Counted from the stretch's first letter, positions 45,774 to 58,275 are shown. The stretch: 64,000 nucleotides of DNA from Ashinkailepas kermadecensis (GCA_034440615.1 JAOTOM010004315.1:186001-250000); one strand, 5' to 3'. Notes: generated from the sequence alone by a model not told the origin. Program-made: numbers and translations.

Positions 45774-47443
45774 ATGAGTCGGCAGTGTCAAAATCATCCA
45801 GACAGGTTCTGTTACATATGTGGAAAGGTCACCCTACCAGATCGCCAGGCAAGCATAACCGACTTTGTAAAAAAGAGTTACCACGCATATTTTGGAGTGA
45901 AACTTGGTGATCAGGACAAGCCGTTTGCCCCTCATATCTTGTGCAAGTCATGTGTGGAAGGCCTACGAGCCTGGAAGAACAAGACCCGGAAATCCATGCC
46001 GTTCGGCATTCCCATGGTGTGGCGGGAGGGAAAGGATCATACCACCGACTGCTATTTTTGTATGACAGATCTGAAAGGAGTAAATCGAAAGAAACAGAAG
46101 CATGTAAAATATCCGGATGTGCCATCAGCCATCAAGCCCCTCATGGTCCAGATGTCCCCATCCCTGAACCCGATGTCGACATCGAGTCATCTTCCGACTC
46201 TAGTGGGGATGAAATGGACGCAGACGCGTCTGGTGCATATGAACCGACCGAGAACGATCGACCGGTACCGTTGAACCAAGCTGAGCTCAATGACCTAACG
46301 AGGGACCTGAACTTGTCCAAGGAATCTGCTCAGCTGCTGGGTTCACGGCTCCGCGAGAAACGTTTGCTGGCGCCTGAAACGACATTCTTTTGGTATCGGA
46401 ATCGCGAAAAAGAATTCAGAGAATACTTTACCTTCGACGAAGAACATTCTCTAGTCTACTGCAACAACATCGCGGGCCTAGTAGAAGCAATGGGTACAGA
46501 GTACAACCCGGCAGAATGGAGGCTGTTCATAGACTCCTCGAGTAGGAGCCTGAAGGCAGTTCTTCTGAACAACGGCAATAAGTTCGCGTCGATTCCTGTT
46601 GGACACTCCGTGCAACTGACGGAAACGCATAACAGCATGGAACTTTTGTTGTCTGCTTTGAACTACAAAGAGCATGGTTGGCTGATCTGTGGTGACCTCA
46701 AGGTAGTAGGTCTCGTCCTTGGGCTGCAGGGCGGCTACACGAAATATCCATGCTTTCTATGCCTCTGGGACAGTCGGGCTGACAAACAGCACTATGTACA
46801 ACGCGACTGGCCATCCAGGCATGCACTTGAACCTGGCTCCCACAACGTGCAGTCACGCCTCCTGGTTAAACCACAGAAAATCCTACTTCCACCACTCCAT
46901 ATCAAACTCGGTTTGATGAAAAATTTTGTGAAACCACTGGATAAAGAAGGACGAGGATTTGCATTTTTGGGACAGAAATTTCCTCATGTGAACAGAGAGA
47001 AGCTGAAGGCTGGTGTATTCGACGGTCCTCAGATAAGGGAGCTCATGAAGGATACTCGATTCGAAGAATGTCTGGAACAGTCTGAGCTCTCTGCATGGCT
47101 GGCCTTGAAGTCAATCATCACCAACTTCCTGGGTAATCACAGAAGTGCGGAATACGTGAAGGTCGTCGATGAGTTAATGGACAGTTTTCAACAACTTGGT
47201 GCTCGAATGTCGGTAAAAATGCACTTCCTTAGGTCCCATCTAGATTATTTCCCAGATAACTGTGGAGATTACAGTGAAGAGCAGGGAGAACGCTTCCACA
47301 AAGACATACGGGTGATGGAAGAACGCTACCAAGGTCGGTGGGATGTGAACTTTCTGGCGGACTATTGTTGGTGCCTGAAGAGGGATGTCCCATCTGCTCA
47401 ACACAGTCGGAAGTCCCTGAAAAGGCCATTTATTCCGCAGTAG
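45774..47443 (+). pseudogene. transposase-like protein with N-terminal zinc sites and DDE/RNase H-like core, one frameshift
   Basis: I recognise this as a multi-copy uncharacterised family of arthropods and cnidarians; its function is unknown. The first 121 codons, from ATG 45774, carry C13-x2-C16 with C57-x2-C60 and a second C93-x2-C96, probably zinc sites. The frame then shifts by one base at the run of four C at 46137-46140 and continues for about 434 codons to TAG at 47443. The second part has an acidic SSDSSGDEMD linker, FIDSS near 46530, CGDLKVV near 46690, CFLC, LPPLHIKLGL, NFLGNH, and GERFHKDI with a conserved Glu near 47290. This D-D-CxxC-H-E order suggests an RNase H-fold transposase; that is inference. 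The start is preceded by an intron-acceptor-like TTTGTGTATTTCCAG, so a 5' UTR intron is possible. Apart from the one shift the frame is open throughout, so the loss is recent or a sequencing error. Confidence 0.85.
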
Positions 47444-47649
47444 TGTGTACTGTTGGGATGCGCTCTGAATACACTTATGGTCCATCTGTTTGGAGTTTAA
47501 ACCTTTATTTATGCTTCTGTCGGATTCACTAGTAAACCAGTCAGAGCAATGTTTTGGTTCATATGAGTGAAATAACATATTTAAAAAATCGAGTTAATCG
47601 AACAAAACGGATGCCATTTTCGGAATCAGCATGAAAAACTGACCTAAAA
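47444..47649. other. 3' flank of the transposase-like gene
   Basis: Short unique flank. No clear polyadenylation signal seen. Confidence 0.4.
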
Positions 47650-48570
47650 CAGCTGAGACACCCTTGACCTTATAAATCACGCAGACCAGTGTAATGAAAG
47701 CTGAAAGGCTTTCTATTGAAAGTGGTTGAAAGTGTTGCACCCCGTCCTGTCCGGTTGCAAAAACTGCCTTCGAGTTGCCTTTCATATGCCTCCCAATTAG
47801 CGTTATTTAAATTCCATCGTCGGGGTCTGGTACGTGGAAAATAGTTACCTCAATATCTCAACCATACTGGGAAATGATCACTTCCCATGGGGTCTTCTGT
47901 TACTGTCCAACCGAAATGATGTGCAAGCACGGAGCTGCATAGGCACAAGTCCAGCACTGATGTACTTCTGGATGACATTGTGGAATGGGTTCGAATGCCA
48001 GTGTTCAAAACGCATAGCGATTCTTCCAGGATAAAAGGTTGTAAAACTCGACCTCGGCTGTTCACATTGTCGCACCCCTATACAGCGTGGTGTGGTGGGA
48101 ATTGAAATATCCCAAAACTAAGAAAGGTGGGGGTAGTTCGGGTACTAGCCATCCGAGCTCGCCACAGGTAAAACCATTCCAGGAGGCAGGCGAATGTAGC
48201 GAACCGTTAACGAGCTGCGATCTAAGTTGATCTGAGCTGCCACTGTTTCGAGATTGGTGTTTGGGGCCACCTCCCCTGCTCTTACACTATGGTGGACAAC
48301 TACCATGACACCGCCGTGCACGACAGTGTCGATCACCACATCGACAGTGTCGATCACCACATCGACAGTGTCGATCACCACATCGACAGTGTCGATCACC
48401 ACATCCTTTCGGGAAATCGAGTACCCATGTATGTCACATCGTGAATCGGGTCGGAGTTTAGTCTCTTGTGGGCACAGCGGCAGGGCAATGCTGCTTTACA
48501 ACTGCCTGTATTTCCTGGGTACGGGTTCTAAAACCTCTGCAGTTCCATTGTAAAAACGCTTGCATAAGAG
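47650..48570 (-). mobile_element. I/LOA-type LINE fragment: apurinic-type endonuclease domain
   Basis: Minus-strand translation begins MQAFLQWNCRGFRTRTQEIQ near 48565, the start of an EEP endonuclease. It passes HGGVMVVVHHSV and INLDR..SLTVRYIRLPPG (48145-48300), then GYFNSHHT near 48110 where the family has GDFNSHH, so a catalytic-region Asp is lost. It ends CIDLCLCSS-like and GSDHFPVWL near 47860, followed by RRWNLNNANWEAYERQLEGSF near 47800. Frameshifts and stops are scattered. The coding region is interrupted by a 21-bp repeat at 48318-48405. It is the endonuclease part missing from copies A and B. Confidence 0.8.
48318..48405. repeat. 21-bp minisatellite inside the LINE endonuclease, about 4 copies
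   Basis: GACAGTGTCGATCACCACAT repeats in phase with the LINE reading frame (VVIDTVD on minus). It arose from one LINE-derived segment. Confidence 0.9.
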
Positions 48571-48829
48571 CTTGTTAAAATGAACCTTAAAATTTACGGT
48601 GAAGGCGTCGATTTGAAGTGATGCACCACCCCTGGATGTGATGATAACCTAAAATTGACTAAAGTGAGATTACTCGGAATGATTATGATAAATCAAAACG
48701 CTCGTTTTAAAGCTCTGGCTCCGTCCTCCGTCCGAGAGGGGGGGGGTCGCTGATAACCCCGAGGGTTCACCTCCACTCGGTCCAAGGGACTGGGTCCTGG
48801 TGCGGGAACGCGGTTACCCCTCCACCGGT
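48571..48829. other. no gene; short palindrome
   Basis: A GC-rich segment contains CTCCACCGGTGGAG, a 14-bp perfect palindrome near 48821-48834. It could be the 5' region of the LINE fragment. Confidence 0.4.
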
Positions 48830-49357
48830 GGAGAGCCCGACAGTGTTAGTATAGGCCGGAGATAGAGCCCGACAGTGTTAGTGTAGCCCGTAGATACAGC
48901 CCGACAGTGTTAGTGTAGCACGGAGATATAGCCCGACAGTGTTAGTGTAGCCCGTAGATAGAGCCCGACAATGTTAGTGTAGCCCGTAGATAGAGCCCGA
49001 CAGTGTTAGTGTAGGCCGGAGATATAGCCCGACAGTGTTAGTGTAGCCCGGAGATAGAGCCCGTCAGTGTTAGTGTAGGCCGGAGATAGAGCCCGACAAT
49101 GTTAACGTAGCCCGGAGATAGAGCCCGACAGTGTTAGTGTAGCCCGGAAATAGAGCCCGACAGTGTTAATGTAGCCCGGAGATAGAGCCCGACAGTGTTA
49201 GTGTAGCCAGTAGATAGAGCCCGACAGTGTTAGTGTAGCCCGGAGATAGAGCCCGACAGAGTTAGTGTAGCCCGTAGATAGAGCCCGACAGTGTTAGTGT
49301 AGCCCGTAGATAGAGCCCGACAGTGTTAGTGTAGCCCGTAGATAGAGCCCGACAGTT
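48830..49357. repeat. 32-bp minisatellite, about 16 copies
   Basis: Units contain GAGCCCGACAGTGTTAGTGT then AGCCCGGAGATA. GTAGATA and GGAGATA variants alternate. Confidence 0.94.
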
Positions 49358-50477
49358 GGCAAGTGTTAGTGAAGCTCATTAGCACATGCCATACGGATGG
49401 TGCTTTCCAGCTATGCACGCGCAGTGTTCCACACCATTTGCCGACGAGGGTGGCCGGCGAAGTACCTCGGAGGTCACGGGCGACAGAAATCGAGCTGCCA
49501 ATATGTGCAGTCGTGTCTTTGTAATGCAGATGAGGCGAGTCAGCGCGGGAATATCGCCGCCGGCTGAAAGGCCGAGCTGTGCCCAACCGAGCTGGAACTC
49601 GTCAAAGTCTCGTGCCGAAGCGCGAAAATAGAGCCAAACAGCAGAACAACATCAGTATTGAATTGCATGTTCGTGTTAAAATAATGATTTTTCCGGTACG
49701 TGTGCGATAATGAGAATAGTCAGATGCAGAGATTCGCTACGAAAACGGTGACATTGTAAGTGTTGTTTAGCTTCTACAAACCGAATATGAAAACAATAGA
49801 ACGCTTATAAAATCGTACTTGCTTGGTTGTTCTGGGAGTGATGCTACAAAGGGATATGATATATAGGAAGTGTTGTATTACTATTTTCAACGACTGGTAT
49901 TGTAGAACAACATCATCATGGGTAGTCGTATTACGTGCAATTGCGTTACGAAATGTGCGCACATCGCTGTCACAATTGCGTTACGAGATGTGCGCACATC
50001 GCCATCACAATTGTGAGCATGATCATGGCATTCATAAACACGGTACTATTCGAAATAAAGCGCCAAGGCACTAGGCATATGCCTAGATGCACGGGGGGAA
50101 TTAATGTTTTTTGGACAAAAATGTTCATGCGGTCTCCAGTATGTGATGTGTCCCATCCATTTTTACGAAAAATGCATCACTGGTGCATGTGCTTATGGTC
50201 AAGCAGATCAGCAGAAGCCATAGACGTACTCAGCCTAGGTCACGTGGCTCTGTCGTAAATAGAGATGCAAACTTCTGCTAATACCAGTAAAATTGTCGTG
50301 TTATCAGTCAGTGTATACCGCATTGTGTGCCAGTAACTCTAGTACATCGCTCTCGAAGCTGGCAGTGGGGATGTTCTGACTGTTCGGCTCTGCTGCCTCG
50401 TTGTTCTGAAACATATAGTGACGAATTGGGTGAAGTAACATATAGTGAAGTGAAACATATAGTGAAGTGACGGCCAC
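49358..50477. other. no gene recognised; 12-bp palindrome duplicated near 49950-50000
   Basis: An imperfect duplication of about 35 bp holds the palindrome ATGTGCGCACAT at 49953-49964 and 49988-49999. CATATAGTGAAGTGA repeats lie near 50409-50470. No coding domain seen. Confidence 0.4.
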
Positions 50478-50670
50478 CGATGTTTCCGAAAGGCAACTGA
50501 TGTTGTCATAATGTCCACCAATAGTTACGTAATGTCCATCAATATTTATATTGGGGTTGCCGATGTTCCCGTAAGGCAACTGATGTTCCCGTAACGGTCG
50601 TCGACGTTCCCGTAACGATCGCTGGTGTTCCCGTAATGGTCACCAATGTCTCCGTAACGGTTGCCGATGT
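50478..50670. repeat. degenerate 21-bp minisatellite
   Basis: Diverged copies of GATGTTCCCGTAACGGTCG lead up to the left target-site duplication of the LINE that follows. Confidence 0.75.
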
Positions 50671-50685
50671 TCCAGTAGCGGCCGA
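50671..50685. repeat. target-site duplication, left copy
   Basis: TCCAGTAGCGGCCGA, identical to 55855-55869, directly abuts the 3' tail of LINE copy B. Confidence 0.85.
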
Positions 50686-53600
50686 TTGATTGATTCATTG
50701 ATTATTTGGGCTTAGGGCCGCATCAACTGCTACTGGTTATGTAGCGCCCATATCTCCTTTTTACATTACAATTGGCGGCATGTGTCTATTTTTTAAAGGG
50801 ATAGATTACGTCGAACTGAACATTGCATAAATATCGATATACTTGACCTATCTCGACGAACCCCGAATTGTCACCTAAAACATCACAGAACGACAATTCG
50901 TGGAAATTGGACCCGAAGTAACGTCTTCGTTCCACCATGAAGTTCGCACAAGAAAACAGTATGTGTCTAACTGTCATCGGTGAACCACACCGGGAACAGC
51001 GTGGCCTCGCATCCCTTCTCAAAAGGTAACCATGCGTTGCATACGTGTGCCCCATTTGCAAGCGTGCCAGAATTACCTCTTCTCTCCTACATTTTTCAGC
51101 GATGATGTCCATGATGTCAGAACTGGTTTAATGGACCGAAGTTTGTTTAAAGCCTGGGAGTTCCAGCTTTCCTGCGACTTTCCTTGGAGGAAGGCATTTA
51201 CTTTTGAGTAGTAATCTCTGGCGAGAAGGGGCAAAGCTCGAGTCCCACGTGACTGCGCGGCATGCTTGGCAGCAGCGTCTGCCAGCTCATTTCCCGTGAT
51301 ACCGGTGTGGCTTGGTACACAACATGGGATAATCCTCTTACCCGCTCTACCCAATAATGTCAAACATGTTAGAATTTCCTGAGCAAAATGGTTTAATGGG
51401 TAAAAAGACTGAAGGGCCCGAATGCTACTCAATGAGTCGGTTACAATAAGATGTTGGGTTTCATCTCCAACCTCAATAAAACATAATGCCTTAATAATCG
51501 CAACCAACTCAGCAGTGTACACAGATGCGTGTGGTGGTAAAGTAAATGATATCGTAGCTGTCCGACATACAAATGCACAACCCGTCCCATTGACTGTCTT
51601 GGTCAGTGTATGTTCGAGAGTAGCAACGATACAATTTTAATAGCTCCAGTGCTTCTGCTTTGAAAAGCTCTGAGTCCTTTCTTGGTATTTGCAAGGGAGA
51701 CATCAATTTCTGGTGAGGTGAGTTCCCACGGCGGAATTTGCGTGTGTTTCATCCTCGCAACACCCCGTAGTGGGATTTGAGGCTCTTGAAGTAGCGAGCG
51801 GATTCTGACACAGAATGGTCGTAGTCTCTCACCTACCTGCCCACGGAAGTTTGACAGCATACGGTGTGAGAAAACGGATTCGTATGTAGGATGCGCTGGA
51901 AACTGTCTCAGCTTTATTGCGTATCGGAGTCCCAGCTTCTCTTGTCTGTTTGCCAACGATGGCTCATGTTCCTCTGCCAAAATACTCGCAGCTGGCGAGG
52001 TCCGAAATGCTCCTGTGGCGATCCGCAGTGCTGTGTGGTGCACGGTGTCAAGCTTCCGCTTCACGGAGCTACTGGCACTGTCATATATAAAAGATGCATA
52101 ATCAAGCTTCGAGCGGATTAGAGATCGACATTACATTAAAAGCGTTGCTCTGTCAGCTTCGTAGTCAGTTCGTGAAACACACTTCATGATATTCATTGCT
52201 CGGAAGCACCTATCTCGCAATGTGTTCAGATGGTCGCGGTAGGATAGCCGGTTGTTCAGAATGACGCCGAGAAAGCGAGCCGCTGGCTTCACAGGTATTT
52301 TCTGGTCATACAACTCAACTACCATCTCTGGACAGTGGCGGCGAAGTTCTCATAGGTATAATTTTCAGGCAGTCTATGGAATATTCTGAAGTACCTGAAG
52401 ATTGGAGAAATGCAAACGTAGTACCACTTTTCAAAAAGAGAAGTATGAAGTATGTAGGAAACTACAGGCCAGTCAGTTTGACCTCAATAGTTTGCAAGGT
52501 CTGCAAAATCTGGTTAAACAGAATGTTCAGATTCATCTTTACATCTTGATAGGCACAATCTTTTAAGGAATACTCAACATGGATTTCGATCTCGAAGGTC
52601 TTGTTTAACTAGCCTATTGGAGTTCATGGAGTATGTTACTAAAGAGGTAGACAATCAAAGCAGAATGGATGTTGTGTACTTGGACTCTAGGAAAGCTTTT
52701 GATAAAGTTCCACATGGGAGGCTAATTCATCAACTACAGCAACATGGGATTGTTGGAGAAGTTCTAGGTTGGATTGAAACATGGTTGAGGGGAAGGAAAC
52801 AAAGGGTAGTGTTAAATGGATGTAAATCTGATTAGAAGGATGTTCTGAGTGGAGTACCACAGGGCTCTGTTCTAGGGCCACTTCTCTTTGTCATTTTTGT
52901 GAATAACATTGAGGTAGAGCTGAGGAATAGAGTTTTCAAATTTGCTAATGACATCAAGCTGGTAGAAGTGGCAAACAGTAGTGATCAATCTAGTAATATT
53001 CAAATACACTTGGAGGACCTAAAAAAGTGGGCTGATCAATGGCAGATGTCTTTCAACTATGATAAGTGTAAGGTGATGGAGATGGAGATCCCTGATGGAG
53101 ATCCCAGATCTCCATCTGGGATCTGGAGGTGAGACTTTTGGATATACAATAGGGGGGGGAACTGGATGTTATTGAAGAGGAAAGAGACTTAGGTGCGTTG
53201 GTTTCAAAAGACCTTAAAGCAGAAAAACAATGTATATCAGCTAGGAACAGGGCACTCAGAATGCTGGAACTCATTCATGGAAGTGTGATATATAAGAGCA
53301 AGGAAGTCATGAAAAAACTGTACTTAGCATATGTGCGACTCCACTTGGAATATTCTGTACAAGCATGGAGCCCCTACCTAGAAAAAAGATATAGATATGT
53401 TAGAAAGAGTGCAGCGGAAAGCAACTAGACTCATCAGTGAAATAGGTAACTTCGAATATTTAGAAAGGCTTGTGGCATTAGATATGTACTCAATCAAGTA
53501 TAGGAGATTAAGGGGGGACATGACTGAAATGTACAAAATTGTTAAAGGACTAGATCAAGTCAATTTGAATGACGCTCTTCAGTTTAGAGTATCACATAGG

Positions 53601-55854
53601 GGTCACCAATTCAGGTTAGACAAGTTGAGGTGTATGACAGTTAAGCGACAACAGGTCTTCAGTCAAATGGTTGTTGATCAGTGAAATAGGCTGCCTGCTG
53701 ATATTGTGGGGAGTTCCTCATTTAATGTATTTAAAAGTAGGGTGGACACATTTTTTAGACAGGAACATCTGGTTTTTGAGTTCTAATTTGTGATGGATGG
53801 GGTGAGATTTATGTTAAGTAAGTGTGCATGACACAGAGCCCTTTAAGCAGGCATGGATGCAGTTTGAAAATTATTGGTAAGGCATTCGATCCACATGTGT
53901 TAAGAGGATTCAAGGGAATAGGGCTGGATAGCTAGGGTAGAAAGGCATTGATAGGGGTGTAGGATGTTGGTGGATGGTTTCTTTAGGATGTGGTGATGGC
54001 TGGGGTGGGTCTTTTTACCAAGCTTACGGTATCTTCCATTTACAGACTTAACTGGATAGGCCATTTTGTCTCTAATTAAGTCTAAACACTTTATAACTTT
54101 ATATAGTGTACCTAGCAGTGGATTTAGCACCTTCCTTCGGGATGTGATACTGATGAGATTGCCTATGGTAGCACAATGGGTATGATTTGAGGAGTTTGTA
54201 ATTGTTGAGTGTGTTATGCAATAGCAAGTGAATGGTGCTAGCTAGGCTGGGATATATAGCTCCCTAGGAACTTGAGCTAATGGTTTGATTGGGGTGAGAG
54301 CATGTACTTTTATAGTATCTTTTCTAGACAGGCTTAACCCAGATGGGCCCCTGTGGCTCTTATTAAGCCTTAACACTTTATGACTTTATGACTAAGTCGG
54401 CAGAAGTGAACAGCCACCGCTTTGGAAGTAGAAAATCGAACGCCGTTTAGAATTGTCCCTCTTTCAAGACAGGCTACGGCCATCTGTAGCTGTCTCTCCA
54501 TGGATGGCGATCGCGCCGCACATGACCAAATAGCTAAATCATCAACAAAGAGTGACCTTCCAATACTCGGTGATAGTCCGTTTGCTATGTCATTGATTAA
54601 AGCTGTAAACAGCGCAACGCTAAGCAGGCTCCCCTATGGGACACCGTTCATCTGGACAAAACGTAGAGACAGATGGTTTCCCACGCGGACACGGAAAATA
54701 CGGTCACACAGGAAGTTCTTTAAAAAAAATTCCCATCGATCAGCGTATTACTCAATAAGTATTACTCAGTAATACTCAAGAAAGGTTCCACACGTTCTTG
54801 AGTATTCCGTAACGCCATACTGTATCATAGGCGGCCTCTATGTCGAAACATAATTGCTCCCACGTGTCTATTTTGTATGAAGTTGTGTTTTATTACCGTG
54901 TCTAGTCGTAAAACATGATCTATAGCGCTACGATTCTTCCTGAACCCACATTGAGAGCTTGTGAGGATGCCTTCTTTTTCGAGAAACCAGCTGAGGCGAA
55001 CATTTACCATTCGTTCCATGAGTTTACAAAGGCATGATGTCAGCGAGATAGGGCGATAGCGTAAGGAGTCACTGCCAGTCTTGCCTGGTTTCAAACTGGA
55101 GATTACAATGGCTTCCCGCCAAGAGGAGGGAAAATGACCATCTAGCCACAATGAGTTAAAAGAGCGCAGGGCGGAATGCACTTCAGCATGGCATTGTGGA
55201 TACTGCCCGGCCCCTCTGATGTAGTCGGGAGTGATCCGATTGCGTAGGTTAATTCTACCATGGTAAAACGTCGAGTGTATGAATGGTGCGCTGATGTGGT
55301 AAATCAATTGGCGCCGACTCCCATATAACTTTATGACGTAAAGCTCTGGATTAGCGACGCTTCCTCGACTTCTTTGCGATAGAGCATGACCAATCGTACA
55401 GGCAACTTCTGCAGGATGGTTGGCGTCCTGGTTCGCTATTCGCAGCACAGGGAGAGGAACTGAACAGTGTGTACTGGAAATTATTTTAACTCGGGACCAT
55501 ACCTATGACGAGGAGGTACACCAATTCAAAGTATTGGCATAGGCTCTCCATGACATACGCTTGGCTTCCAGCATAGTCCGCCGTACCTTCGCTCTCGCCT
55601 TACGGAACAAAATTAGATTAGTTGTAGTACTATTTCGAGTAGATATTTTGAATGCGCGGCGTCGTGCCCGAATGGTATCTCGACACTCCTTGGTCCACCA
55701 CGGAACAGGTGTTCTACGAGGGGATCCCGATGTTTTCGGGATGCACCCTGACGTTGCCTCTAAGAGCAGCGATTAAAAACTTTCTATTGAGTGTGGCTCT
55801 TGTCCAGTTTGGGCGGAGAATGCGTCCTTGAGTTGGGTTTCAAATGTGTCCCAG
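50686..55854 (-). mobile_element. I/LOA-type LINE, copy B, with a nested CR1-like LINE and a 15-bp target-site duplication
   Basis: A minus-strand non-LTR element flanked by identical TCCAGTAGCGGCCGA at 50671-50685 and 55855-55869. The 3' end at the left carries TCAATCAATCAA (minus strand). From 3' to 5': the C-terminal zinc knuckle CSRCG...H...C at about 50990; RNase H with ELVAIIKA, VTDSLSS and NELADAAAK at 51073-51522, whose first Asp (YTD) is separated by a frameshift near 51597; the RT thumb at 51603-52325. Beyond the nested insertion, the RT box FVDDLAIWS lies near 54545 and RT fingers with RYRPISLTSCLCKLMERMVNVRLS at about 54960-55110. It is 5'-truncated, lacking the endonuclease. Stops and frameshifts make it inactive. 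Confidence 0.9.
52348..54394 (+). mobile_element. CR1/L2/Rex1-like LINE nested in LINE copy B
   Basis: This plus-strand insertion interrupts the RT of copy B: the flanking LINE sequence ...GGACAGTGGCGGCG and GTCGGCAGAAGTGAACAGCC is contiguous in copy A near 43190-43225. It contains RT from EDWRNANVVPLFKKR near 52410, through YLDSRKAFDKVP near 52680, to a FANDIKL box near 52938 in which the first catalytic Asp is Asn. It has an in-frame stop after GCKSD near 52833 and further frameshifts. The C-terminal part extends past 53690. The 3' end repeats CTTTATGA (ACACTTTATGACTTTATGAC). It is the same family as 2878-3516 and 58276-59092 but distinct from 6929-9508. Confidence 0.88.
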
Positions 55855-55869
55855 TCCAGTAGCGGCCGA
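55855..55869. repeat. target-site duplication, right copy
   Basis: TCCAGTAGCGGCCGA, the second copy flanking LINE copy B. Confidence 0.85.
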
Positions 55870-56095
55870 CGGCTGGTTGGCTGGTTGGTGATTGGTTTCT
55901 ACGATGCGCCGACTGCTTTGGCCATACAGAGTCGCCATGCAGAGTCGCTCATTTCTCGCGCCGATTGGCCAACGGCAATCAGGCAAACGGAGGCAACAGG
56001 TGGCACTCGAACCCACGACCTTTCGGTCGGGAGATGAGCAGCCTACCCATGGACTACCCGCCCCACGGCGGCCGCTCGTGTTTAAGAGGGTCAGG
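55870..56095 (-). mobile_element. tRNA-derived SINE
   Basis: On the minus strand there is a tRNA-like head with an A-box-like segment at about 56044-56065, an anticodon-arm-like hairpin (CGACC, loop GAAA, GGTCG) at 56016-56029, and a B box GGTTCGAGTGC at 56003-56013. A non-tRNA body of about 110 bp follows, and the 3' end has GGTTGGCTGGTTGG-type repeats next to the LINE target site. The anticodon loop is too short for a functional tRNA, as is usual for SINE heads. Confidence 0.65.
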
Positions 56096-56589
56096 CGGAA
56101 TCTGGCCAGGAAAACTTCCCCGCCTGCCCACATGCCTGGTGGACCCTGAAGCAAGATTGAATTTATATTTTGGAATCCCGGATTTGAAGAGTAGAATGGG
56201 CCACTCACTCCGGCGAGGATAACTTTCCTCCTGTTTGTTATGTCGGAAGCTTCCTTTTGTACCTTCCGGTGAGTTTTGGGCACCTTTATCAAATAACATA
56301 AATTTGCAGTCGTTGTTAAACAGCATAACCTAACGGCGAGCAAACAGAGAATATAACTTTCCGGAGAAGATAATATTATGGATGACGAAAATATAATACC
56401 AGGCTGTTCCCCGAACCCTCCTCTGAAGGAATGTCATGTTCGGCGGTCGTCCCCGTCGACACCTGACACTATTATTATCCGCCCGCGGCCCAGCACCGTG
56501 AGGCATAGCCGGCGCCATGTGGCCCAAAACAGTCGACTCGCCGTACAGCCAACAACCACCACCACACAGTCCTCAGTATTAGCATGCTA
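56096..56589. other. no gene recognised
   Basis: Unique sequence. Short frames on both strands without recognisable domains. Confidence 0.4.
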
Positions 56590-56782
56590 CCAGAATCGAC
56601 TGTTGGTCATGCTAAGGGAGTGGGTTAGACACGTCCATACTACACCCAAGACTGCCATAGACTGTTGGTCGTGCTAAGGTAGTGGGTTAGACACGTCCAT
56701 ACTACACCTTAGATTGCCATAGACTGTTGGTCGTGCTAAGGTAGTGGGTTAGACACGTTCATACTACACCTTAGACTGCGAG
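56590..56782. repeat. 61-bp minisatellite, 3 copies
   Basis: Units contain GACTGTTGGTCGTGCTAAGG then TAGTGGGTTAGACACGTCCA and TACTACACC. Confidence 0.92.
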
Positions 56783-57289
56783 AGACGCCCAAAAGGCCAA
56801 ATCTGTCTCCCAAAAGCGCAAGTTGGAGATTTGTCCTCACACAGTGCTGGGATTGGTTGACGCTTCTTGTAAACGGTGAGTATTTTAACGAGCCGGACTC
56901 CGGGCAGACGGCAAAATGGTGGAACGTTTTATCCCATGTAACGACTCCACGGATTGGAGTTTGTTGGGAGGGGCAGGGGTGGGGTGGGGGGCAGGAGGGA
57001 TGAAAAATATCTGGCTTCTCTTCGTGGTACGTTATATAAGGCATAATGCTGGAGAAAAAAACATTCTTGATGGCATGTACACCACGATTTTATGGCGTAG
57101 TTTTGGATGGCTTTATCCGCCGCTTGCGATGCTTTTCTTTAGCCATTTTCTCACTTCTTCCCATGCAATTCTCCCAGGAATAGTACTAAATACTACTGAC
57201 CTGACCCCCCCCCCCCCTCCCCATGACCATGCCCAGCCTGACATCCGGCACTGGAGTCCAAACTGGACCATCCAAACTGGCCTCCCACT
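56783..57289. other. no gene recognised
   Basis: Unique sequence with a G-run at about 56969-56996 and a C-run near 57206-57217. An open frame at 56916-57326 (+) has no recognisable domain. Confidence 0.4.
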
Positions 57290-58275
57290 CTGGATCATAC
57301 CCGACCTGACTATCCTCTCACTCTGAACTATATCTAGCCTGACCTCCCACTATGGACTATAGCTAGCCCGACTTCCCACTCTGGACTATACCTAGCCTGA
57401 CCTCCTACTCTGAACTATATCTAGCCTGACCTCCCACTCTGGACTATCCCATCCATGACCTCCCACTCTGGACTATATCTAGCCTGACCTCCCACTCTAG
57501 ACTATATCTAGCCCGATCTCCCGCTCTGGACTATATCTAGTCTGACCTCCCACCCTGGACTATATATATAGACTGATCTCCCACTCCGGACTATATCTAG
57601 CGTGATCTCCCACTCTGAACTATATCTAGCCTGACCTCCCACTCTGGACTATCCATCCAACCCCCACTCTGGACTATATCTAGCCTGACCTCCCACTCTA
57701 GACTATATCTAGCCCGACCTCCCGCTCTGGACTATATCTAGCCTGACCTCCCACCCTGGACTATATATATAGCCTGATCTCCCACTCTGGACTATATCTA
57801 GCCTGATCTCCCACTCTGAACTATATCTAGCCTGACCTCCCGCTCTGGACTATCCCATCCATGACCTCCCCACTCTGGACTATATCTAGCCTGACCTCCC
57901 ACTCTAGACTATATCTAGCCCGACCTCCCGCTCTGGACTATATCTAGCCTGACCTCCCACCCTGGACTATATATAGCCTGATCTCCCACTCTGGACTATA
58001 TATAGCCTGATCACCCACTCTGGACTACATCTGGCCTGATCTCCCACTCTGGACTATATCTAGCCTGACCTCCCACTGTGGACTATAACTAGCCTGACCT
58101 CCCACTCTGGGCTATCCCATCCATGACCTCCCACTCTGGACTATATCTAGCGTGACCTCCCACTCTGGACTATATCTAGCCTGACCTCCCACTCTGAACT
58201 ATCCCATCCATGACCTCCCCACTCTGGACTATATCTAGCCTGACCTCCCACTCTGGACTGTACCCTCCATGACCT
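57290..58275. repeat. 29-bp satellite, monomeric arm, about 33 copies
   Basis: The unit is CTCCCACTCTGGACTATATC followed by TAGCCTGAC. A TATCCCATCCATGAC variant unit recurs every several copies (near 57445, 57650, 57850, 58110 and 58205), hinting at a longer repeat of roughly 200 bp. The array stops at a LINE fragment. Confidence 0.94.
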
